This document shows, in pieces, positions 22,680 to 34,100 of a DNA stretch of 64,000 nucleotides. The position numbers and the translations under genes are program-made. The first letter of the stretch is position 1, and the number at the start of each line of letters is the position of its first letter. Location: the NCBI RefSeq assembly GCF_032854445.1, contig NC_088299.1, positions 9,605,608 through 9,669,607 on the forward strand, given 5' to 3'. The stretch comes from Liolophura sinensis (lineage: Eukaryota > Mollusca > Polyplacophora > Chitonida > Chitonidae). The notes under the pieces were generated by a model. It did not search any database, had not been told where the DNA came from, and saw only the letters and a list, made by a program, of their open reading frames with translations.

Positions 22680-25130
22680 AAATGACGTGCAACAGCATTC
22701 GAGCTTTTAGCAATGAGAGTCCCAGTCGGTTGTACTCAATATAGTTTACTACATGAGCATACACTGGGTGAGTAAGATTATGAACAGTGACTCGCCCTCT
22801 ATGATTAGTTATGCAGGAAAGTAAATCTGAATTCATTGAAGGTTACATATAATCTGAGGAAGCCTGAGAGTAGATTATTCAATTTCTGTCACATTGACGT
22901 AACCAGCCTCGAGATTTTCAAAGTGTTCGCAATCAGAATGCCACAAATTACACCCACCCGTTCACCTTAATACAAACTGTTTTGCTCTTCATATTTGTGC
23001 TGAAGAGAAATGATGATTTCACTTCCCATTTTCAAACTGGAAACAATTGGTGTATTTGAAATGACGCGATGAACCAAAACTGTTAGAAAATAAATCTCAC
23101 ATTGATCAGAAACGAATGGACCCTTCATATGTAACATTCTTATGATCGGTAAGATTGACCTCACAACAAATGTTTAAAGTCGTCTAAAAGGAGAAGGTTG
23201 TATGGTCTTATCGTAGAGCTAAGTAGAATTTTGAAATGTTTTAAAGCCTCGTGTTCGTGAGTTCGAATCCCGCTCTACCGTACACCAATCAAAGGAACAT
23301 TCGGGTGGTACAAGTCACCATCAATCACCACTCAAACCACAAACTCGCAAGCGTGGACTATAGCGTGGAAGGGTAGAAGAAATTTGACTAATCATGGTAA
23401 AGCATCGACCTTATCGGTTGAAAGACAGGTGACCTCCTACATGTAAGAAGGTGGGATTACAAAAACAGCTACACTTGAGTCGAATATCGCATACTGCAAC
23501 CATATTGTTTATTGACGTTATATTGCATTCTAGGTCTGACTGCTCGCATTCGTATTTAAATGTGAAGTTAGAGCCCAGTTCCCAGTTCGACATCCATAAC
23601 TGAATACCTTAATTGCAACAGGGAGTTGACTTTATGTACTTACTGATTATTTCAGCTGATCATATTGCACATAGATGTACCAAAGTTGGTAAACACTCAC
23701 ACTTCCAGGCCTGCCTCGCCTAATGACAACATTACTTTTCACTACTGCACTTGATGTGAACCATCTAATTAAAATGCGGACCGGAAGCTGGGTCTGTACG
23801 TAGACGAACCAAGCCAAGCTGGTATATGTACATAGGAACCTCTGCTCCCGATTCGCATTTTTAATTTAGACATGCCACACTCTATGACATTCCAGTTGGG
23901 AATCCGTTATTCCATGGCCAAAAGGCAGTTAATCGTTGAAAATGGCGCTTCGACGTTCTAATGTGTCAACGCTGTGCATCTGATATGGTTACAATAAAAG
24001 AGATCTTTGAGGTCTGTTGAAATGAAATTCTTCTGCTTATAGTAGCCTCTGTTGCAATAAGTTTTAATTTTTTGCGATATTTGCTAAGACATTTTGTTAG
24101 CCTGTAATTAAAGTTATAGTTTGTTAACCAACGAGAAAGAAGACGACAGTCCGATATGTCAGTTGTTTGGCTGTCCACACAAGTCACCAACCGCCCTCTG
24201 GCGGTAGAGGTAAATACGGAAATCATTACCTCGTGACATTGAGTTCAGGGTTCAGATACACGGGTTATATTTTGTGATACACGGGTTATATTTTGTGTTC
24301 CACCTTGAGATCTGTTTCATTCTTTCTTTCTGTGTTTTCAGCAATACAGATCTGTACTGTTCATGCAACGTGTAGTGTATTACTCTGTGACTAAAGGGAC
24401 CTAGTAAATGTGCATACGCTATATTGTGTATCATTGCCACCAGCCATTGCGGTGAGTTAGTTGTTGTAGAGTACAGGCAAAAGGCAAAGTTTTCTCTGAG
24501 TTACAACTGTGCATTGGAGTCGTTACTTTACAGCTCTAATTGGGAGTTCCTCCAGGACGGTGTTTTCGATATGGGTGATAAAACTGCCGATGTCGCGTTA
24601 AGCCATAATCCTGCATTCATGCATTCATTCATTCTAACATCGAACTCGTTCTATTCAGTTACACGTTGTCCTAAATGCAGTGGCAAACCAGTCTCAAGAG
24701 ATAGTGCATACGACCATCGGAAAACTTTCCCTTCTTTGAGAGTCAACATCACGAGAATTTTTTACTTCTTTTAGAGAGTCGTTCAAAAGTGTGTGCAGAT
24801 GGAAAAGTTTAAAAGGAAAAATTGGACACTAGTATTAGTACCTCCAATTTGTCACAGGCCTAGTTTGACTAAGATAGCTATCGTTAAATAACGATACACT
24901 TTCTCCACTGATGCAAACTTTGGTGCTATATCGCCTTAGCAAACCGTAACTCGTCGTTATATTTATGGTAAATTTTAAAGTCTGAAACAGTTAATTACAA
25001 CAGAGACGCACATCCGGTGAGGGATGTACCGATCGAATTGCCTGCGTTGAGGGAAAGTGGGACCAGTTAAATAAGCACTTATGTAGTACAAAAGTATCAG
25101 CACGAAGTGTGCATAAGCGTAGGCTATATT
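22680..25130. other. Spacer between WXW1 and WXW2, no gene seen
   Basis: Mostly unique AT-rich DNA. A repeat-like stretch (about 24470-24640) ends in cattcattcattc, a tail type common in SINEs, but I could not match it to another copy here. A tRNA-like B-box (gttcgaatccc, 23261) was judged a relic. Confidence 0.4.
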
Positions 25131-25134
25131 GGGG

Positions 25135-25143
25135 TATATAAAA
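25135..25143 (+). promoter_or_regulatory. TATA box of WXW2
   Basis: TATATAAAA lies 53 bases before the WXW2 start codon, so a start about 30 bases downstream (near 25165) would leave a short 5' leader. This is the best-placed TATA box of the three WXW genes. Confidence 0.6.
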
Positions 25144-25187
25144 TGTGTCGTACATGATACCAAGCCAGCAAGCCATACTGACGCACA

Positions 25188-28100
25188 ATGGATTGTGTCT
25201 GGCTCTACGCATCATTCGTCGTCATCTTAATCCCGGCCGTCTGGGAAATTCAGGCAGTACCCTCAAGATTTGGGGAACAGAGACGATTTGTTACATTTTA
25301 GACTGGTAACCTTAACAATGCGCTTAGAGAAAAGAGAAAATCGAAGAAGATCTTCGCCAAGAAAAGCGTCAAAGCAAAGCATTGCAAGAAGAGCTAAGCA
25401 AACTTACACAAAGAATAACGACAAATGAAGAGAAACTGGTAAATCGCTCAGGGGAAGAGAAGTTGTCGGTAGATGCTGTGAAGGGGCTGACAGATCTCGC
25501 GAGAAAAACGTTCCAGGCCGACATGAACCTGTTGACGTCAGGCCTGATAGCGGAAAAACAGAGAACCGTTGAGTTCTGTAAAATGACCCTGAAAAGCCAT
25601 TCCTCTCGCTTGGACGCCATTGACGGAAGCGTGAGTGAACTTGAGGGTAGTTTGACGAATCTCAGCGAAACCGTCATGGCCGTAAACAAAAGCTGTTATC
25701 AGTGCTCTGCTCATGCGTCAGTGGAAGGAACTGACGCCAGACCAGGTATTCAATTCTTTGTAATTGTAGCATTTCAGTTGTGTGATGTAAATTGCTTATT
25801 TTTCCGTAAGCAGCTTCATGCTGTCTATGTCTATACCGCAGCTGATAATCTTTATTTGTCCAGTTCACTAATTTCTGTCTCAAAAACGTACAGTCATGTA
25901 GATTTCAATTGTGCGAATGATACCAGATAAGACATAAAAAGGCACACGTAAAAAAACTGAAATTAACATTGACATGCAGCTGTAGAACTTTGATGAATAA
26001 AAGTGTATTGATTTTATTAATTCTAACCGATATTCCATTTTGCATGTCCAGTGGAGATGTTCGTTTGCTTTCAATAGCGGGTCTAACTACCATCGAGCAT
26101 TAGGATAGACGTCTATTCTAATCTCATCTGACATCCAGCAAGGCAATGGCGGATATAGTTTTAGAGTGACAGTGTAGGTAATAAACAGTAATATTGGGGG
26201 TAGTGTTTACAGCGACCGTCTAGCTAACAGGCAAGACAATGACGGAGCTAACGCGCAGAGCAACAGCCTAGGTAATAAACACTGTAATGGCGGAGCTAGT
26301 GTTTACAGGGACCGTCTAGCTAAAAGGCATCGCAATGACGGAGCCAGTGTGTAGAGCGACAGTCTGGGTAATAAACACTGTAATGGTGGAGCTAGTGTTT
26401 ACGGCGACCATCTAGCTAATAGGCACGACAGTGACAGAGCTAGTGTGTAAAGTGATCGTATAGCTAACAGGAACGGCAATAGCGAAGCTAGTGTGAAGAG
26501 CAAATGTGTAGTACCTTACTAAGTACGGCAATGGGGAAGCCAATGCGTAGAGCAAACGTCAAGTTCCTATTAAAGTACGGAAATGGCGGCGCTAGTATGG
26601 AAAGCAATAGTCTAGTCAATAATCATGGTAATGGAGGTGCTAGTGTGTCGAACGACCGTCTAGTTAATACAACTGCTAATGGAGGCACTACTGTGTTGAA
26701 CGACCGTCTAGTTAATACATATGCTAATGGAGGCACTAGTGTGTTGAGCGATAGTCTAGTCAAGAAGCACGGTACTGGCGGAACTTATGTGTAGAGCTGT
26801 GCCTTTGTGGTCGAAGGGCTTAGCACGCCAGCACGGCACAATGACAAGAGCCTTCAGGCAATGTGGTCGCTGTGAGTTTAAGTCCAGCTAATGTTGGCTT
26901 CCTCTCCGGCCACACGAGGGAAGGTCTGACAACAATGTGCGAACGGTCGAGGGTTTCCTACGGGCTCTGAGAGGTTTCCTCCCACCATAATGTTAGCCGC
27001 CGTCGTATAAGTGAAATATTCTTGAGTACGGCGTAAAACACCAATTAAAGAAATAAATGTGTAGGGCCATTGTCTTGCTAATAGGTACGGTATAGTGACG
27101 GGGCTGGTTTAGACTGGGTCCAATCGGCAGTGCAACCAATGCTTGTGTTAATAGTTCTCTGTGGTAATAGTTGCCTTTGGTACTAGCTTTCTAATGTAAA
27201 ATTGTCAATGATAGCGGGCTGTAGCCAGGTGCTTGCATTTTTGTCGCTTAGGTGTGGATTGAAACCCGTTTGAGGGAGCGAGTGGTTGGGGTTTAACGTC
27301 GTACTCAACAATTTTTCAGTCATATAACGACGAAGGAATCCTTAGGGTGTATGAAATGTGCCTCATTGTTGCCAGTCCTCTTTTATCTAATCCTGCTACA
27401 CTGAGACGATTTACCGAAGGCAAGTAAGCCGTCTCTTTGGTAAGAGTGGTCTTTTATAAAACTTCTCTGTTAAGCGTGATCTGCTGTAATATTTCTCTGT
27501 GGTAAGACTCATCTTCTGTGAAACTTCTCTGTGGTAATGGAGGTCTGCTGTAAAACTTCTCTGTAATAAGAGTGGTCTGCTGTAAAACTTCTTTATGCTT
27601 AGATTGATCTTCTGTTAAACTTCATTGTGGTTAGAGTGATCTACTCTAAAACTTCTCTGTGGTAAAATTGATTTTTTGTAAAACTTATGGTATGAGTGAT
27701 CAGCTGTAAAACTTCTCTGTGGTAAGAGTGGTCCTCTGTAAAACTTCTCCGTGGTAAAATTGATCTTTTGCAAAACTTTTCTGTGGTAAGAGTGATCTGC
27801 TGTAAAACTTTTCTGTGCTAAGAGTGATCTTCTTTAAAACTTCACTTTGGTGATAGTGATCTGCTTCAAAACTTCTCTGTGGTAAATTTATGTTTTGTAA
27901 AACTTCTCTGTGGTAAAAGAGATCCGCTGTAAAACTTCTCTGTGGTTAAATTGATTTTTTGTATAATTTCTCTGTGGTAAGAGTGATCTTCCGTAAAATT
28001 TCTCTGTGGTAAGAGTGATCTGCTGTAAAACTTCTCTGTGGTAAGAGTGATCAGGTGTAAAATTTCACTTCACTGATAAGAGTGATCAGGTGTAAAACTT

Positions 28101-31100
28101 CACTTCACCCCACAAAACTTCACTTTACCCCATAAGTGAATATTACGCACGAAAGTTACTTGTATTGAGGGTCAAGAGGGGAGTAAGTTAGTTGATCCGT
28201 TAACAACCCGATTGAAACAAAAAGCTGTCGTAAGTTGTAAGTTTTGCGTGTCTGCAGACGAACACATCAGAGACCAAGCTATAGACAAATGTCGAGACAG
28301 CCACACAGAAGGGGAAAATCCCTTGAGAACTGTAAAGACTTGACAATAGATAAGCCAGCTGAAACAGCACGAGCGTTTAAGTCTATACAGAGCCAAGCAG
28401 CTGAGATTTAGGCACGGTCTAAAGAGTCAGTTAATAAAGTGGCTAGTAACAATCAAACGAAATTCCGAAAGAGGGACAGTGGCAAAAGGAATGTGAAACG
28501 CCACAGGTGTGGTCGCCATGGCCACATATGAACGGACAAAACCTGCCCCGCCATTGGGCAGACAGATTATTCTGGAAAGCAGAGTAAACGCAGCAATTGT
28601 AAACCAGGCTCGAATAAAGTAAACTAGGTAGCCGACGATGACAATGAATTTGTGTTTCGCGTAAATGACAATGTGCGCGACGGAATGATGGTGTTTTCCC
28701 CAGGATCTGTGCCGATAGATATGCTGATGGATTCAGGTGGAATATATAACATAAAGACGGGCGCTTACGCAAGGGCTCAAGCGTTTGATTGATAAAGACA
28801 TAACTTTAATCCAGAGAAATGTCAATTATGCATGTCAGAACTGACTTTCATGGAAAACAAATGGTCTGAAAAGGGAGCTGACCCGACCTGCGGAAAAGTT
28901 GAAGCAATTGCAAACGCTAAAAGCCCTGAGACAGCTCTGGAGGTACGTGTACATTTTATTCCTGACGCTGCGACGGTGTCTGAACCACTGAGACTGTTAA
29001 CCACAAAACAACGTGTCTTTCTCCTGGGGAGAGAAGGAACAGAACGCATTTGATACGCTGAAGCAGAAACTTTCTGAAGCGAAGACGCTTGAATATTACG
29101 ATCGTAACGCGAAACGTGTGTTACCGCAGACGCGAGCCCTGTTGTACTCGGCGCGATGTTGTACCAGGTGAGTAAAAGTGATGAACACTATGTCGTGAGT
29201 TACGCCATAGTTTGAGTGACGCGGAAAAACGCTGCTCGTAGACGAAGAAGGAGGCCGGTGCCCTTGTTTGGGCATGCGTGAGATTCCACATTCACAGTTA
29301 TGGGATAGACTTTGAGTTGATCATTGAGCATAAACTGTTGAAGTTGATTTTCTCCAAACGATCCAGGCCATCAGCGAGAATTGAGCCTTGGATACTGAGG
29401 TTACAACTGTATTCGTTCACGGTTAGCCATTCGCCAGGGAAAACGAATATCGCTGATGCGTTGTCAAGATTGACACAGATAACGAACAGATCTGTGCCGA
29501 CCCGCAGAAACGTCGCGGAGGAATACATAAGAATTCGGTTCCAGCATCTATGTGGGCAAAGGATGTAGAACGCGAATCGCAGTGGACGTCGTACTATCAG
29601 ATGTTCGTGAGAGCATCAAGACAGAAAACTGGAACTCTGTGAGAGTTAAGCATTACCAGGCTGTTCAGAATGAAATGAGCGTGTTAGGTCGATTAGTTCT
29701 GAGGGGAAACGAGAATTGGGCAGGTAAGTATTGAAACTTGCACACGTGGGCCAGCAGGGTGTCAACACACAGATCAACATTCCCAACTGGTCCGTGGGAG
29801 GATTTATCGCTTGACCTAATGGCCACTTGACCACTACCGTCCGGAGATCATATTACGGTGCTTGTGGATTACTGTAGCCGGTACTATGATGTCGGAATCG
29901 TGAAATCAACAACGTCTGCCAGCCTGATAGACTATTTGGACAAAATGTTTGCTACCTATGGAATGCCATATTCTATTACAACAGACAATGGCGCAAACTT
30001 GGCATCTAAGGAATTCGAAGATTACCTGGCAGAAAACGGAATTATGCAACTTTAAGTCACCCGCTTTGGCCACATGCAAACGGGCAAGTCGAGAGACAAA
30101 ACAGAACAATCAACAGAACGAATAGAGCAGACTGATTGGAAGTGAAAACTTAAGAAATTCCTTCTTGCGTACAGAACGACACCCCATGTCATAACTGGTG
30201 TTTGTCCTGCTGAACTGTTGTCTGGTCGAAAACTTCAAACAAATTTACCCGGCTTGAACATAGAAAGCCTTAGATACGATTCCGAAGCGCGCGATCGTGA
30301 TGCGGAGAGGAAGAAGGTCGAATAGATTATCTTGTTTATTATGTAACCGGAAGTGCTCGTGTGTACGCGTATCTCTGTGTTGTAGTTGATGTGCAGAACA
30401 CACTCATTTCATTAGAGTCTCCCAGTTAAATCTGGCAAATCCAGTAAGGAAACTGAACAGCTTCTCTGTGGAAAGAGCGATCTGTTGTAAAACTTTTCTG
30501 TGATAAAAGTGACCTTCTGTAAAACTTGTTCGTGGTAATACAGATCTTCTGTAAAGCTTCTCTGTGGAAAAAGCGGTTTGCTGTAAAATTTTTGCGTGGT
30601 AAGAATGATCTTCTGTAAATCTTCTTTGTGTTAATAAAGATCTGCTGTAAAACTACTATGTGGTCAGAGTGATCAGCTGTGAGACTTCTTTGTGGGAAGA
30701 ATGATCTGCTGTAAATCTTTTCTGTGGCAATATCCAGCTATCATACAATATCTCTGTGATAAACGTGATCTTCTGTAAAACTTCTCTATGGTAACAGAGA
30801 TCTTCTGTAAAGCCTGTTCGTTGCAAGAGAAGTCTGCTGTAAAACTTGTCTGACATGCTGTAAAACTTGTCTGAGAGTAAAGCGTCTCTGTGGTAAGAGT
30901 GATCAGCTGTAAAACTTCTCTGTGGTAATAGTAATCGGCTGTAAAACTTCTCTGTTGGTAATAGTAATCGGCTGTAAAACTTCTCTGTTGGTAGGACTGA
31001 TCTTCTGTAAAACTTTGTGGTATGAGTGATCTGTGGTAAAAGAGAACTACTGGTAAAAGACACCTACAGTAAAACTTGCTTGTGGTAAGAGAGATCCGCT

Positions 31101-34100
31101 TTAAAATTTGTCCATTGTAATAAAGATCTACTGTAAAACTTCTCTGTGGTAAAAGAGATCTACTGTAAACTTGCCTGTGGTAAGTTTACCCTTGCTGTGA
31201 TCTATTATGTATTGTCTCTGAGACAACAGGGATCTGCTGTAAAACTTCTTTGCGGTAAGAGTGATCTATTGTAAATCGTCTCAGTGACAAAGGGGATCCG
31301 CTGTAAAACTTCTCTGTGGTAAAAGTGATCTGTTGTAAATTGTCTATGCGACACCAGGGATCTGCTGTAAAACTTCTTTGCGGTAAGATGATCTGTTGTA
31401 AATCGTCTCTGTGACAACAGGCATCTGCTGTAAAGCTTCTCTGTGTTAAGAGTAAATCTTCTCTTTGTGATGCAGTATGACATGTAGCCTACCCTAAGAA
31501 GCACAGTCGTGTCCTCTAGGATCTGTCTGAAATATTCTTGAATACGGTGTTGCAGCGAAACCAAAAAATCAGATATTAAAGTACAAAAACTGTCATTAGC
31601 CTTGTCATCACTTTTGTTTTGTTTATGTTTTGTTTTTTGCTTTTCAGGCAGTAGTTGGACTGGCTGGTTAAACAGTCGGACGACCAAGTCATGGGGCGCT
31701 GCACACACCAAGGTATCCTAAGCTGTACTGGCAGGTACAGATTTCAGAAATTTCAGTTCTATCACATTAACACGTGGGACACAGGTCTGGATATATCACA
31801 GGGTATTTTCGATTCAGTTCAAACGTTTATTGTCGCTATTCATCATTGTTCATAGTGTGTCGTACATGTGCAATCTGTATTTGCTGAGATGACATGACTG
31901 ACTGCAAACTAAACAGAATTTAGTAGTACATTAGACAAAGATACTTGTACTCCTCATAGACAGTGTAATCACAACGTTAGGCAAAATTACACATTATCTT
32001 AGTGTACAAACGTAGAGCAAGGTCTTTTCATATAGCATGTAGGTTATACACTAATAAATCGTAAATAAATGTACGAATCACTTTACTGTTTTTACTTTGC
32101 TATGCACTTACAGTCTGCTCATATATTTTGTGCTTAATATAAACTTACTAAGCGGGAAATCCTTCCAATGTACTTTATTAGAGTAATACTCAATCGTATT
32201 ACATTAATCTTTCATCAAAGAAGAACATTACGTTGTTGTTGTACAACGCACATGATAAACAGACCCTCGTTCTAACCTACCATCAAAATCACATTCTACT
32301 GCATACGATATCGACAAAATATTAGTCAGAGAACGCACAAATCTAACATTTATCTAATTCACAAGTTAATAGTACATAACCCTAATTAAAATGTGCCTAC
32401 AATGAAGTTTCTTTTTATGGACATATGCTTTTTCAATTGACCCATGCCGACACCCAGTGGCCCTGATTTCACCTTCTGGTATATCCGCAGAACCCCTGTG
32501 AACGTGGCACTCCGAAAAAGATTCAAGTCCGTATTTTTGGAACAACCAATGCAATCCTGTCCACGGACAATGAACTATTCGTTGGACCTAAACTCGGTTT
32601 GGTGTGTTACAACTCCTTGCAGGTCGTTAAGAGATGCAGAGATTATAGGATCCGTTTCGAAGATTCCAAAAGTAGGTTATATGTATAGATATATGAAGGT
32701 AGTTTTATGGGAAGTGACGTATTACTGAACGAAGGTATTTCTTACCTGATAATGGTTAAGTTGTTTCGTGTATATGGACCAAAAGTTTCGATCCTTCACC
32801 GATCTATCTTGATTGGTATATTTCAACATAGGATCCAGCAACGTTGATTGCACGAAATCACTTAATTGTTGAGCATTCTCCATCCCTGTTACTTGTAGGG
32901 ATAAGAATCGTTATTTCTTCTGACATGTGTAATTTTCCTTTAACGTGGCTCTGCGCATATCTTTCTGTTTAAAACACGTTGGAGTTTTTCTATATCATGA
33001 TCATCATTGTAAACCTTATCGCCCTCGTCGTCCCATCATCGTCCCATCCTCATCATCATCATCGCCATCACCGTCGCCGACGTCCTCATCGTTTATCATC
33101 GCAATCATCACCACCAACCTCACTATCATCACCATTATTATCCTTGTTGTTTTTTGGGTTTTGTTGTTGTTGTTGTTGTTGCTTTCGTTGCTGTAATGCC
33201 ATTCATCATGTGAAATTGTTGTTGCTAGCAGTTTCACGCTGGTTTAACGAAGACAATCCAGGAGGACGGGGCGATAATGAGATGAGGTCTGTAAGTATTA
33301 GCTATTCTGGTTTTACTCGCTTTGTTGTTTTCTCTTAACCCAGCTTCATGCATACTTCTCCAAGTCACCCTGTTGACCGAAATCCTACCTCTTTATCAAA
33401 GGCTGTTGTCATTCAGCTATTACGTTGTTTTAGAGGCAGCCGAGAGGTGGCAGGTTAGAATCTAGCGCATGTCGTTTCGGATGTGGCTTTTTGTCAGGCG
33501 TTTAGCAAATCTACTGTGATGCACTGTAGTTTCCTTCGCCTACGAACATGGCTGACCTTTATATTTATTTATTTTTTATCATTTTTTGTTTAGAAGCCAC
33601 GAAGTTTAGAGGATAGGAAAAACAAGTTGTGTAGTCCGTTAGCCCACGATCTACATGTACCCTGTGTTCAGTGTTATTTGCTTACCAAAACTATTTTTAA
33701 ATGTCACGGATACCTCTAAATAGATACATGAAAAATTCAGGTTTTTATTCATAGTCAGCGTCGTGATGTAATTTTGTTTTCTTTTAGGTTTATGTTTTAT
33801 ATTTATTTATTTGATCGGTGTTTTACGCGATAATAAAGAATATTTCTCCGGACACAGACCGGAGGAAACCTACGAACATCCGCATGTTGTTGGCATTCCT
33901 TTAAATGTACGACCGGAGAGCGTTTAAATATAAAGCATTCATAGTAATGACCCATTCACAAGATATACGGGTAAAAATGACGTATTAAATTATATAACGG
34001 TTTTTGCTATATTTGCCAGATCCATTCATTTAAACGAAAAGACAACAAATAATATAGCCTTAGTCACTTCCGGGAAAAATAAACCTAAACGACCCCTGCC

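Noticed and set aside
23213-23278. tRNA-like sequence with gttcgaatccc and matching 7-base ends (gtagagc/gctctac)
   Set aside because: No A-box, no D arm or anticodon arm, and a mismatch in the T arm; likely a SINE relic.
33016-33237. Acidic minus-strand open frame
   Set aside because: Translation of a CAT-type microsatellite.
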